Shown here: positions 48,501 through 60,194 of the stretch, piece by piece
Layout of the letters: each line of letters opens with the position of its first letter
Numbering within the stretch: position 1 is the stretch's first letter
Origin: Heterotrichella gracilis
Taxonomy: Eukaryota; Sar; Xanthophyceae; Tribonematales; Xanthonemataceae
Direction of reading: 5' to 3'
DNA: 64,000 nucleotides
Assembly: GCA_032358255.1 (NCBI GenBank)
Contig: JAULBX010025718.1
Coordinates: 124,001-188,000, forward strand
Notes under the pieces: model-generated
What the model saw: the letters and a program-made list of their open reading frames with translations, nothing else
Told to the model about the DNA's origin: nothing
The model's database searches: none
Translations under genes and position numbers: made by a program

Positions 48501-50297
48501 GGCGCATGTAGTACATTCTGTATAGCAGTCCCTTGCTGACTTCCCAGCTCTGCCTGGTGGGCCAGTTCTAACCTTCAGCAATTTTTGCCTGCGTGCAGAT
48601 GATGATTGAGAAGGGCGCCCTACCATTTTACTTTGACAAATCGCGCACATCCAACTTTGGTGTCTTTCCACGCTACTCCCAAGATGCCAGCCAGGTCAAG
48701 TGGTTCAATCTGCCAGCCATGGTCATCTTCCATGTGGCCAACGCATGGCAGGAGGGTCCACTGGTGAAGCTGTTTGCATGCTGCTTTGACAAGGTAAAAC
48801 CTCTAAATAGTATGCTTTGAAGGCCATGATGGTAATGCTGTAGCCAGATAGAATTTTCAGCATTGTTGTGCACGGGTTATTACGACAAACTGCCTGTTGT
48901 AAAGAACAATATGCCTTTACTAATGCAGCTGGATTGCTGACCTCCAACAGCTGCACTTTTTACCATTGCTTGCAACTGGCTAACCCATCACCTGGAAGTG
49001 TTCCACTGGGTTTCCTTTAGATCAGCGTAGCACTGGCAACACACCCCTTTATACTATACCAGCTGGTAATACTGCGTTCCTCCTTGCACGTGCAGTTTGA
49101 TCTGGAGCTTGAGAAGTACCTCAAGATGGACAGTGACCGGATGCAGTACCTGAACGAGCTGACCTTCAACATGGAGACGGGGGAGGCAACCAGGAGGAGG
49201 GTGGCACCTGTGTATGGGGACTTCCCGGTGGTCAATGCAAGTTTCCTAGGTAAGGGCGCTGCTTTGGGACAAATGCTTTAGTGACAATGGTTGTCAGAGC
49301 CTTTCAGTGCCACGTTTATGGCGACTTGCACTGGGACATATTCCCAAATCCCCTCATAATCCGTTGCAATGTCGGACTGTGCTGTTGAGGGAATTTTACC
49401 AATTTTACATCCTAGTATATAATTTTATATGGTACATATGTTCGGCTCTTCAACACTAGGCGAATACCTGCATGCACAATCATAACAGGGCACTGTGGCT
49501 GTTTCCTATATTATACTAATAATACTAGTACTTATACTGTCAGGCCCGCAAGTTAATCATAGTATGCCATCCATGATGTCCTGCACCAACCATACTAGAG
49601 CACTGTGCCTGACCTGGTGTGTGTTGTGCCAGGCTGCAAGAGCCAGTATGCCTACCTGGCCATGATGGATGAGGCTGAGTCCAGCCCTCGCTTTGTGGGC
49701 GTTGCAAAACTTGACATGCTGGCCGATTCTGAGGAGAAGGCGGTTGCGGGCATTGTCAGGCACGGGGCGGGCAGATATGGAGGGGAGGCATTCTTTGTGC
49801 CCAGCAGCAGTGACCCAAGCAAAATGAAAGGTATGGCACGCAGCCACGTGCAGCACTCAAATTAAGTTGGGGTTCAACTTCTGAGGTACAATGGACAGTA
49901 AAAAAAGGTGCATAAACTGTGCTGGTTGCTATCACATTTCAATGCGTAACATATATATAAAGTATCTTTATTCTAATCTAATATCTGAAGGTCTAAATTA
50001 TAATTCAAGCAGTAATTGTAATTTTGGTTGTTTGTTTCCCAGCCCACAACGCTGAGAAAGCATGTGCCACCAACTGCTGCAGGGGAGGACGACGGGTACC
50101 TGGTCACATACGTACGGGATGAGAAGACACAGCAGAGTGAGATGGTGGTGTACAGCGCGGCCACCATGGATGCCGAACCAGTGGCACGCGTACAGCTGCC
50201 CCAGCGGGTGCCCTATGGCTTCCATTGCCTGCACATCAACGAGCAACAGTTCCAACAGCAGATGGCATCAGCACAAACCCCAGCCAAACCCCAATAG
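45543..50297 (+). CDS. Carotenoid cleavage dioxygenase (CCD1-like), copy B
   Basis: Nine exons: 45543-45775, 46074-46200, 46471-46554, 47090-47279, 48121-48308, 48599-48793, 49096-49249, 49633-49830 and 50083-50297; 527 residues. All four iron-ligand histidines are kept (TAHPKLDP, MMHDCAITEEYMIF, VIFHVANAWQEG, GFHCLH). Intron positions match copy A except at exon 8. There, one base has been lost relative to copy A near the exon start. The model uses a later acceptor (CCAG before 49633) that restores the frame, at the cost of about ten residues. Exon 3 and the C-terminus also differ most. Intron 4 contains a roughly 700-bp copy of part of the downstream kinase gene, in reverse orientation to this gene. 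Probably functional, with the shortened loop to be tested. Confidence 0.92.
47334..48040 (-). pseudogene. Partial copy of the downstream kinase gene inside a dioxygenase intron
   Basis: Closely matches 55408-56353: kinase exon 3 in part, intron 2, exon 2, parts of intron 1 and the end of exon 1, in the same genomic orientation as the donor. The exon 3 frame is still readable (TVQFFNAFQD, VYILMEYCGNGD) but without the rest of the kinase. Introns are included, so this is a DNA-level duplication, not a retrocopy. The equivalent intron of dioxygenase A lacks it. Confidence 0.92.
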
Positions 50298-52152
50298 GAA
50301 GCATGTGGCCACTGGGAAGGAGGGGCAGGTGTGCACCAAGGACTGTATTGTGTGCAGTGGGGTTTGGTTGTAGGAATCTACTGCGGGGGGGGAAGGGGTA
50401 GCCAAGGCAGGCCAGAAAGGGGAATGGGGTACAGGGATGTAGAGGGTGTCGGTGCACATCGATAAATAAAACATGCTGTGCCTGTGGCCTAGGTCACAGC
50501 TGTGGACTATTTTCGATCTGACGATCTGACAGTTATAATGTATAGCAGGCTATATTGATTTCAAAAAAATCAAATATATAGCAGGCTATATTGATTTTTC
50601 CTCGCGATGTTTCATCAAACATATAAACCATTCGCTTTACACTGCCTTCAATTGCTCAATATCGTTTTTACAGTGTCGCAGCAGTTGTGATCTTTTTGTA
50701 TACAATAAAAGTCTCAAGATGAGCCGACGCCGTCGGCTGGGAATGCCTTTTGTTTTTTACACGTTTGTTTCAATTGTTGTTTACAACAGTCTTATATTAC
50801 AGGAATTTTGAGACAGCTATCATGTGCCAAGGCACTGTCAACAACTCGCATGCCGCATGCCTGAGGCACAGTGATCACAATCAATATTGCAGTGACTGTT
50901 CCCATGTACAGAGTATGATCACAACGATCTCAGACTGAGGCTCAGCCAGTGCTGACGCCTGGGCTGATTGCATTGCAAGACTGATGCTGCCGTGGCAACG
51001 GCTGCCTGCTAGAGTACACAAGTAAAAGGTTAATGACTAAACTGTTCAACAACCCGCCTAAACATTGTTGTCAACTCTGGTGCTGAGCGGGTCCCCGGAG
51101 CCAGCCTGGCGCACTGCTGTGGCAAATCATACACCGTGGCGCTGCTCAAAACTACGGAAGCAATAATAGTCTGTCGTCCAACAAAAGAGCTAGCTAGGCT
51201 AAGCCTTTAACAACTGCCTACATGCCAAAAGGTTGCACACTCATTCATCGAGTCACCTTGGCTTAACCATCAGTCCTGCAGCTAAAATTATCTAGCAGTA
51301 AACAGGGGAGTTCATTGCATAATATGCATGCACGAATTGACAATTGGATTTCAAAATGGGCTTCACAATGAACTGCTGCTGTTGAAACTGTACGCAAGCA
51401 ATGAGTGTGCTGGACCAAGCTCAACGATGCAGAAGATTGCTGAGTATTGAATCACGAGGCATACGTGCGATACTGTAGTCACTCAGTGCAGTGCACATTC
51501 ACAGTGTCACTTGCTGCAAAATTGAAACTTTGAACCACAAAGGGCCTTGCATAGGGCATTCTGTACTGTAGATTTGGGATGGCATCAGATGAGTCCCTTA
51601 CGTGGATTGCTGAATGGCAACTCTTGGGAAGATTCAAGTGGATGAAGAGTCAAAATGACCGCTGCAGCGTCCATCATCACAACCGCATGTTGCCCTTTTG
51701 TGCCCAGCATGAAGGCTTGACCTTTGATCAGAAACCAAATGGTCGGTGTCTGGGGCATCCACAAAACGAGCACAGGTCTGTAATAGAAAAAGTTGGGTCA
51801 ACACTGGGAGGCACCAGAGGTGTGGGTTGGTTGAACTAAAATGAAATCAGCCAGGGGCAATATGATGATGCGGTATTGTGTGGAAGCAAAACTTGTAACT
51901 TGCTGAGTTCAATGGGCACTCCCCATTTACAATTACTCATTTCTCCTGTAACTTTTGCAGATGCAAATCCACCCAATGTACATAGTTTTTCAGCAATGTG
52001 CTGCTGCAATGCAAAGGCAATTAGTTTTCATCATGCAGAATCATCAACACATGTTGATGATTCTGAATGTTTACAATGATCATGTGTCTACATGCATTGC
52101 ATCATGTCAGCAATTGCGTGAAGCATTCCTCACAGCGTGCCAGCCATTGTAA
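50298..52152. other. Convergent intergenic region
   Basis: Lies between the 3' ends of dioxygenase B and the kinase. A 22-base unit (TATAGCAGGCTATATTGATT) is repeated directly at 50539-50560 and 50577-50598 around AAAAAAATC. An 86-codon open frame at 51579-51839 has no domain or homologous feature and is not called. Confidence 0.6.
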
Positions 52153-55100
52153 TTATCTTACCTTCCTTGTCTTGTCCACAGGAGGTGATTGCAATTTCTG
52201 ATACTCTTTGTGGTTGAACCTGTCAGCAAGCTTCCCCAGCGACCGGCGTTTGGTTTTGCCACCGTATGCTGCCAACTCAGCAACGCCCCCATTCTCCTGA
52301 TCTAGTTGCCTTGGACAGATTTGTGCATGAAATTGATCATCCCCGCTGCTGGAGGTGCCGGCATCTGATGCATCGCCAACTGCAGGTGTCAATTGATACA
52401 GATTCATCAACACATCACCAGTCAAAATGTCCCATCAGTGCTGAAGACAAACTCAACGGACGCGCTGTGGCTGACCCAAAGGCTGAAACCAACATGAACG
52501 TACATGCTATGCATGGCATGCGTGGCCATCATATGACCCAGTGAAATCAACATGTATCAATGACATGCAAACGTGACAACCAAATGAACACCCTCAACAA
52601 ACAATGAAACGAGCAAAATATATATATGGAAATAGGAGCCAAGGGTAATAAGATAATAATAGGCAGGAATAGGTCCTATTATTATCTTATTACTATTTGA
52701 GCCAATCGTGAGCTGCTCTAATCATTGCCACTCAGGAGCTACCTCCAGCCAGTGGCATCGTACCTGGGAATGTGTCTTCAGTGGGATTCCGCAGTGAACC
52801 ACATCCAGCCAGTCCTCCTGAACTTGGCTTGCAACCCATGATCTGCCTGATGCGCGCCATGGCGTTGAGCTTGGCTTTGCGTTGGGGTCGTAGCGGCAGT
52901 ATATCAAGTGAAGCTGCAGGGTCCTCGCATCCGCCATTGCCTGCATTGTTGAGGCTGACACGTGCATTGCTGTTGTGCACCCCTCCCTGGGGCTTGTCAG
53001 GCAATGGTTTCCTAAGATCGCTGCTTTTCAAGTTATCTGGGCCAGCATTTTCTTTCCCACCACCAAGCTTGTCAGCTTGGAGTGGTTTACCTAGAGGGGC
53101 GCGTGGGTGGTTGCTCCATGGCTGGGCAGGGCGATGGCTGATGATAGTATTTGTGACTGGCTGATGTGCTTTGAGGTTGGTGGGCTTAGTGTTGAACTGA
53201 TTTCCGTGGTTGTTGATGGCAGCTAGAACATCCTGTATGAACAACACGGATACCTTCTGAGTATTTCATGCAGTCGCAGACGCACATGCCAAATCCAGTT
53301 CTGGATAGAAATGCAACAGACTCCATGAAATCGGCAATGGCTGGTAGTGAATGAAATTGTAGTGGGATTTGAAATTGATCAATATATTTGCAGTTGCAAC
53401 CCACCCTGCCTTCTCTCAGATTGCCCGGCCTGCTGCTGGCCGCTGCATCTCCCAGTGCATTTGTTTTGGGAACGCTTATCCTCAGAAACTGTCTTCTTCC
53501 AATTCCACCAGTTGGACTTATGCGCTTTTGCACCCTGCCTGAAGCCGCCACAGCTAGCATCCCTGCATCAAACACACAAAATCTCCTACAATACCATTGG
53601 CACATCATCACCACAAAGCAGTAACAAATTTTGTGGCAAGTTGCCGCAGAACCTTTTTGACAACATGTGCACATGCCATTAAGTCAGGCATCTACCAAAT
53701 GATTTCAAGTATGTCAAAGTAGCAGGAAAGGAATGTGCTCTTGATTTGCAGACTACTTACGATCTTGCGCTGGAGGCTCGAATGACTGGGCACTCTCTTT
53801 CTGCAGTCGGCCAGCTTGATTCTCCTTGTCACCCAAGAGGTACTGACCAAGCGGCTTCATATGTGCGCAGTGTTCGACGATGAACGGGTGTGTCAAAAGC
53901 ATTGCAGCTGAAGGTCGGCGCTTTGGGTCGCGCTGCAACATCTGCATCAGATGTGATTGGGACATAAAACTGATGAAAAAATCATTGGCATCCCATTCCA
54001 CTGGTGGGTGACTTGAAATTACTGAGCTTTGGTGTTTTGTGGATGCAACGGGGCTTTGTGCAGTATTTATTCAGTTTCGTCATGCGTGCACTGCCAGCCA
54101 CATGTTGCACTGTATTAGTACAGCCAGGCTGGAACCATCCATCACCATGCCAATGCACAGCTCTGATGTTCCCCACTCGACAGGACCTTGACTGCCTTAT
54201 CAAGTGCAATCTTTGGCCTCAACATGACTAACGCATTATGCCAGGCACAGCTGTAGCAATTTGGATACTTCATTGGCGCTGAGCCCTTCAGCGTTTTCTG
54301 CAACCTACTGTAAGCGCCAAGTGAACCCTTGATCAACACCGCGAGGCCATTTGGCAGTTACCCACCTGCATGATGAAATGCCGGCACGCCGGAGATGTGC
54401 AGTCTGGCAATGGGAAGGCCTCCCCAGTTGCAATGAAGTGTTTTGTTTGTGCCTGATATTCACCCTGCCTGTATGGCATGTAACCTGCATCACATAAAAC
54501 CTGTCACTTGCAAAAGGGGCCTCAGGGATTACACACAGATGATCCCATGCGCTTGAAAGTCTGCATCTGTCTGCAATGCCCAACTTGCCAACCTTGGCAC
54601 AGTCCATACCTTTGTAAAGAGCATATAAGGTGACACCAAATGCCCAAATATCCACCTTCTCATTCAGTGGTTTTGCGGTTGTTGCCTCCCACTTTGGGGG
54701 TCCCTGAACAATCTACAGAGGCAACCAAAATTTGCAGTATGTTGATACAGATGCAGTGATGGAGTATCGGCAGGGTGCAGGCAGACGAGGCTGGACAGGA
54801 TACCATACTTGTGTACAAATGACGCGTTATGCAACACCAATGCCATCGTGTGGGAACCACAGTGTGTGGATCAGGCATGCAGACTGTGGTGTACTTGACG
54901 CTGAACACATACCTCAGGCGCCATGTACCCAACTGTGCCATTGTGGCCATAAGAGTTCTCCAAGTCCATGTTGATTGACAATCCAAAATCTCCCAGTCGC
55001 ACGGATCCATCATTGGCCAGGAAAATGTTCTCCAGCTTCACATCCCTTGCACAAGTGAATTGCCAGGCTCAACTTCGGTACTGGCTTTCTTCACTGAGAA

Positions 55101-56446
55101 ATGAGCATCAATCACTGATGTAGCAGATAAAGATGGAACAACGGTAATGACATTAGCCTGAGCAGCCCCATGGGCCCCCAGAGCGCCCATGGCTAGCCCC
55201 AGCCCTAGATATTGTGCAGAAGTGAAAAACCAACCCAAGTTTTCATTCCTGATGCTTACACCATGCAAAGTAGTAGCTGCAAAAAATGTCTTGGTCGTTG
55301 ACTCACATCTACAAGGCAATGAGGATGCACGGGTAGCTTACCTGTGCACCAACCTCCGCTCGTGCATGAGGTGAAGCGTCACCAAGATGGGGTAGGCAAC
55401 TTCTCGTGCAAGCCTGGCCTCTTGCCTGTGCATGAACCCTTGAAATTTGCACCGCTGCATCAGGTCGCCATTGCCACAGTACTCCATCAGAATGTAAACA
55501 AAATCCTCGTCTTGGAACGCGTTAAAGAATTGCACGGTGTGTGGCACCCTGCACACCATTGTGAAAACTGGTTTAGACAGCGTGTCTGCACAGAAACCTG
55601 TGGACTGTTTAGTGCCACCAAGCATGCACCACAGGAGCCAGTATTTTGGTCACTGGTCAGATAAACTCATATACGTGAACCTATATTTGCTCACTTGTTT
55701 AGAGCGAGGTTGATCATGAACCTGATCTCCCGAGCTATCGATTTTGGCTGTCGCATACCGCACTCGAGGACCCTGCTTGTGCAGAATGCTTTGATACAAA
55801 CTCGTTCACAGTAGCCATGCCTGAACGTATCTGCAACTGAAATACTGAGGTCCCTGCATATGGTAACACAGGACTGCAGTCAGGTGCATCACAAAGGCAG
55901 TATTTAACCTTCACAGGCAAAAACAAACTGTGCTGTTCAGCCTAGCGGTTAAGTAAAGGGAACCACCAGCCAGGCACCTTTACTCTGCAAGACACAGTGG
56001 CACTTGGTCTCACCACTGTAGCAGCCAGGTGCAGCACAAGACACAAAAGCAGTATTAGGCATAGGCAACACATATGTTCAACTTGGATTAATACAAGGAA
56101 TCAAACAGTTAGTAAGCAAACACTAGCCAGGCATTTCTTTCTATGCAGGAGATCCATTATAGCAAGGGCACTGCAATCGACCTCACAACAAGAAGCAGTG
56201 TGAAAATCATAGGTTGATATGTGTTTTCAGGCTGCTTCTGTTGTGAGCTGTCGCTACATCGGTCGAGGGGGAGTGCCTGGCTACAGCTAGACATGACTCG
56301 GCTTACTGGACCGTTACTCACGCTTTGTTGCAGATCAGTTTCCGGTTTGTGAAGTTGGTGATACTCCAATATCCCTCGTCAGCGGAAGGAATATCTCCAT
56401 CAATCAAGCGGTCCCAGCCATATCGATTTTCTGCCATAGAGTACAT
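52153..56446 (-). CDS. Ser/Thr protein kinase with long C-terminal tail
   Basis: Eleven exons in phase: 56446-56322, 55820-55695, 55548-55342, 55045-54913, 54712-54610, 54570-54501, 54468-54366, 53941-53761, 53562-53405, 53232-52764 and 52379-52153; 633 residues. Kinase motifs in order: VCIKAF (VAIK lysine), VYILMEYCGNGDL hinge, LVHRDVKLENIFL (HRD with K and N), LGDFGLS, GYMAPE, VDIWAFGVTLYALY, and DPKRRPSAAMLLTHPF. All catalytic residues are present. The glycine-rich loop is not evident in exons 1-2, so the N-terminal splice model may be incomplete. The tail is long, basic and disordered, with GDKENQ near the domain end and KTKRRS near the C-terminus. The subfamily is not recognised. A fragment of this gene is duplicated in dioxygenase B. 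Confidence 0.88.
52644..52700. repeat. Short hairpin element, family member 2
   Basis: Inverted arms with a perfect 19-base core (GTAATAAGATAATAATAGG and its complement) around a 12-base loop, in kinase intron 10. The core TAATAAGATAATAAT is identical to that of 42111-42160. Confidence 0.85.
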
Positions 56447-56759
56447 CGCTGCGTGCACGCTGGTAGCCTACACCCCAATCGATTGGAGCGTTAATTGCAA
56501 GCACACGCAAGGGCAACGCAACACAACCGTTTATAACCAAACAAGCACACCTGTATAAAGCTTCAACTGAGCCAAAGAAGATAGCAAGTCAGAGCACGAA
56601 GCTGCTTGAAGCCATCTGGCTAGCCACACCCCGGGCTTCGCAAATGCCGTCACATTCCGTCCCAGGGCACAAAACACGCTGCACAAACACTCTGCGTTGC
56701 AAGTCAAGTATGTGCCATGGAAAAACTTCTACAAAACCACCAGAACAGAGTGTGTAGGG

Positions 56760-56987
56760 TCAAGCAGTGGATGCTTCTAATAAGCTGCACGCCACCTCTA
56801 TGACCTCCCCGCCACTTGGATATTTTCCCTCCAATGCCATCAACCCCAAATGACCAAAACCTGAGGACAGAGTAGGAGCCGTGAACACAAAGGCATTGTT
56901 GGAAGTGGACCTCTTGAATAAATTTAGGCAGCACGACTCATCCTCTGTGCTTGTGCTTGGGATATGTGTAGTCAACATTGTGCAGGT
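56760..56987 (-). CDS. Possible 3' exon of an unrecognised gene
   Basis: An open frame of 75 codons follows a good acceptor (ACGCTTGCAG, exon from 56987) and ends with a stop at 56760. The protein (for example HLGLMALEGKYPSGGEVIEV) matches nothing I know. No phase-matched upstream exon was found with confidence before TIM13. An open frame on the opposite strand across 57120-57317 competes for the region. Confidence 0.25.
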   Translation of the reverse strand, partial: TCTMLTTHIPSTSTEDESCCLNLFKRSTSNNAFVFTAPTLSSGFGHLGLMALEGKYPSGGEVIEVACSLLEASTA

Positions 56988-57408
56988 CTGCAAGCGTAAG
57001 TTATTCATTACAACAGTTAAATCGTCCGGTATAGACTTCAAGCAACACCCACCCTTCACCGGAGGTACTGCACAGTTCAGACTGACGCAAACAGGAGACA
57101 AAACCAACCGTCACAGGTCATGCAGCCACGTATACACTCTAAATTGGTGCACTTGCAAAGTACAGCAGTCACTGGTTTGCTGCTGGGCCAATGTGTGTCC
57201 GTAAAGAGTGTTCAGCAAGTTGCAAGGGCACTGGGGTCTGTGGCTGAAGATCTATCATCCAACAGCCAGCTGCAAAATGGGCAATTCAGGGAAACATTGC
57301 GTAATCTTGCAAGCTAGTGGCCCTGTGGCGCTTGGCCCTGGCTGCCTTTCGCACGCTCCCCATCTCGCCATGCAGCCCCATCCACACAGATGCACGCCTC
57401 CTCCTACA

Positions 57409-58100
57409 TCATTGGAAGCCACTCTGCTCCAAGACAGCCTTGGTCACAACTTGCGTGGCCTCGCCATATCTGTCGGAGCACCTTGCCAAGCACTGCGGGT
57501 AGGAGGTGCAAGGGGTGAATATGGGGACTGGTGTGGGGTGCAGTAGTGCGGAGGCCAGGCTGTCCACGGCCGGTGTGGAAAGTGGTACGCAGCAACTATG
57601 GTGGTGGTGTGGGGGGTGCGGGGCGTTGCACTGCGCAGTGCAGGCGCGGTGCCTGTTGTACAGCCAGGCAGCCAGGCCCTTGTGTGCAAGTGACCCATGG
57701 CTGGCGGCCCCCTTCTCCCACCCCCTCCTTTCCCCTCCCCTCCACCCACACACACCCGCACAGGAAGCCCTGCCACCAGGCTGACTAGAGTGACTTGACA
57801 TTGGTGTGCGCTTGCCCAAGCCGCCCACCGAAGAACCTAGCGCAACCTCCTCGCTGAAAGTAGTGCCTAGTGGTACTAGCACAACCCCATAACCACCAGC
57901 GCAACGTCCACCCACCACGCCACGCCGCGGGCAACCCTTACCTGCTGTTCGCTGCTGCCAAGGTAGCTGCCGGGCTTGGGAACGCACAGCTGGAAGCACT
58001 TGTCGCGCACCGTGGTCATAAATTCCTGCAGGTAGGCCATCTGGAGCTCAGACTGGACCTGCTGGATGATCTGCGCGTCTGAGGCCTGAGAAGCTGACAT
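57409..58100 (-). CDS. TIM13: TIM13, small Tim chaperone of the mitochondrial intermembrane space
   Basis: Two exons, 58100-57942 and 57492-57409, joined in phase 0; 80 residues. The twin CX3C motif of small Tim proteins is complete: CFQLC (exon 1) and CLARC, reconstituted at the splice junction with 16 residues between the pairs. Flanking residues (LQEFMTTVRDKC, CSDRYGEATQVV) fit TIM13. With TIM8 it chaperones membrane proteins across the intermembrane space. The ATG at 58100 gives the normal length; an upstream in-frame ATG at 58157 would add 19 residues. The intron separates the two CX3C motifs. Confidence 0.87.
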
Positions 58101-59234
58101 CGTGTCCAAACTGGCAACTGGGATGACTCCAAAGTGGCAACTGGGGCTGATGTCCACAAGGCCAGAAGTGGGTGAGTTGGGCCTTGCAAAGTGAAGTGAA
58201 CCGTATTTTGAGGAAGAAACGTGCCACTCTGGAAGTCTGCAAAGCTGAAGCTCACTAGGTACTTAAAGAAACCTGTCACACTGGTGAGTGTATGGGTAGC
58301 CTAGATAAGGATGGGCACACGTTATATGCATGCAAGAGGTTTTCCAGCGGGTTCTAGTAACGTATCCGCACAATCTGCTTGCTTTCTGGCTTACACTGCT
58401 GTTTTGGCTGCAGTACTGCCTTTGGGCTACCGTGATAAAAAGTGGGCAGCACAGTTATATGCATGCAAACGAGTGCCCAGTAGTATTTTCGCTCTGAAAC
58501 CATTGTTCACCCTCACAGTTGACTAGTCTCTGGCAACGCTATGGGAAGTCACTCACTGGCACGCTTTGTGCTTTAATGAGGTGCCTTCCTGAAGCCACCT
58601 CAGCGCCTTCTTTGAGCCCAGATGCATCCAGCACAGGCGCATTCGGCACAATTGGATGCGTTCACGTGACACCTCTCACCGCAGACATCTGGACAGCTGT
58701 TGCTGCAATTGTCACTGTCACAGCTTAGTGTAAAAAGTACTGCAGATCCATGGCACTGTGATAAGTATGCGTGAACGCACACCCTGCCGTCACACACCTT
58801 TCACGTTAGTGCTGGGTTTGTATTACAACGCGGGGCCACGACGCAGCTGTTGTGCTGTAAAATATGTGGGAAAAGTAATAGAATAGGGGCTGTTCAGATG
58901 CTGTCATGTAGAATTGCAGGGTAGCTTGCAGTACTCTATAACGTCTTGTAAATTCATTGAGGTAAGTCTGACAAAGCAATACTGCAGAACAATCGACACA
59001 CAACCTCAAGGAAAAGCAGCAGTCGTCACACCCTCGATCACAGCAAGCCAGGAGAGAGCAACCACTGGTATATGAAAAGAAGCAAAAAAGTTCAGTAACA
59101 GGCTGACAGCTGCACAGTAGTTGCACAACTGCTTATATACATTTGCAACTCAAGGAAACATGGCTAGGGGCTTCACACATACAGTCTTTGAGCCCTCCGC
59201 TTTGCAAAAAACCCGAAAAACTCGCATTGTCTTG
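58101..59234. other. No convincing gene
   Basis: The upstream region of TIM13 and the 3' flank of the B-box gene. Short open frames only. A phrase (ATATGCATGCAA) occurs twice near 58322 and 58456 within similar surroundings (GGGCACACGTTATATGCATG and GGGCAGCACAGTTATATGCA), hinting at a small old duplication. Confidence 0.5.
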
Positions 59235-60194
59235 TCAGGCGTTCCTCCGCCGCTTGGTGCTTGCCAGGTCTGGCACCACCCCATCGCTCACAGACACAGA
59301 CTGTGCCGGGACTGCCGCCGGGGCGCTGACCATCGCCTGCTGGGTATACACAGGCTGGTGGCTGGAAGACGCAAAGTACTGCGAGTGCCGCACCGTGGCG
59401 GTTGGCAAGAATGCGGTGGGCGAGAAATCCAGGTCAGGCACCTCCAACAGGGTGCTCCAGTCTGTCTCATCCAGCTCCAAATCACTGCCAGCCAGCACAG
59501 CATCAATGTCCTTGGCGGTGAAGTCAAGGGACAAGCTGGGCATGCCCAGGAGCTCAGCAGCCGATAACCGAGCCGCCGCGGCTGCAGCAGCCCCCGCAGC
59601 CGTGGACCCCATGTAGGGCGCTGACGCCATGGCAGGGGGGCCCATGGGTGGGGCCTGGTGTAGTTGGGCGGAGGTCATGGGCCGCTTGCCGTCGCGTATG
59701 GCCTGCTGCTGGGGGGTGGGCGCGGGCATCTCCTGCCCCGGGCCTGCCCCTTGGCTGTCAATCTGGTCCTGCTGCTGCGCGCCTGTGAAGGGGCTGTGGA
59801 GGTTGCTGGGGGCAGGGTGCTCCTGGAAGCCATGCTGTTGACCCTGTCCCCCTTCCTGTGGTGGTGGAAGGGGCTGTAGGGAGGGCACCTTCCAGGAAAG
59901 TAGGTGCCGTTGGTGCTTCTGGGAGATCTGGTTGGCAGAGTGGATCATCACGTCGCACTTCCTGCAAAGCATTGCCCTGTCCTCCACGCACAAGAGCACA
60001 GCTTTGTCCTCTTGGCAGATGTCACACTTGACAGCCTTCTTTTCGCAGTTGGACAGCCCCGCCCGCTCGTGCTTCATGGAGAGCTTGTTGGCGGTGTGCA
60101 CTTGCAGGTCGCAGGCAAGGCACATGACTGCCTGGTCCGCGAAGCAGAAGACCGCACCATCCTGCTTGCCACACACGTCGCACAGGTACCCCAT
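59235..60194 (-). CDS. Double B-box zinc-finger protein (BBX/STO-like)
   Basis: A single-exon gene of 319 residues. Two tandem B-boxes occupy residues 1-95 with full Cys/His ligands: CDVCGKQDGAVFC, CLACDLQVH and CDICQEDKAVLLC, CRKCDVMIH. There is no CCT domain, as in plant BBX18-25/STO-type proteins, which are transcriptional cofactors in light signalling. The middle is Gln/Pro-rich with a poly-Ala run. Two VPDL motifs occur: LLEVPDLDF, and VVPDLAS directly before a basic cluster (TKRRR). The second resembles the VP motif through which BBX proteins bind COP1, near a nuclear-localisation signal. The start is the ATG right before the first B-box (GYLCDVCG). It is divergent from the lipase-fold gene. 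Confidence 0.92.
   Translation of the reverse strand: MGYLCDVCGKQDGAVFCFADQAVMCLACDLQVHTANKLSMKHERAGLSNCEKKAVKCDICQEDKAVLLCVEDRAMLCRKCDVMIHSANQISQKHQRHLLSWKVPSLQPLPPPQEGGQGQQHGFQEHPAPSNLHSPFTGAQQQDQIDSQGAGPGQEMPAPTPQQQAIRDGKRPMTSAQLHQAPPMGPPAMASAPYMGSTAAGAAAAAAARLSAAELLGMPSLSLDFTAKDIDAVLAGSDLELDETDWSTLLEVPDLDFSPTAFLPTATVRHSQYFASSSHQPVYTQQAMVSAPAAVPAQSVSVSDGVVPDLASTKRRRNA

Noticed and set aside
50539-50598. Transposon terminal repeats
   Set aside because: The two 22-base units are direct repeats a few bases apart with no element between them.
51579-51839. Small plus-strand gene of 86 codons
   Set aside because: No recognisable motif and no supporting context between two convergent genes.
57120-57317. 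Plus-strand exon opposite the TIM13 3' side
   Set aside because: An open helical-looking frame, but no phase-matched partner exon or known family; left undecided rather than called.
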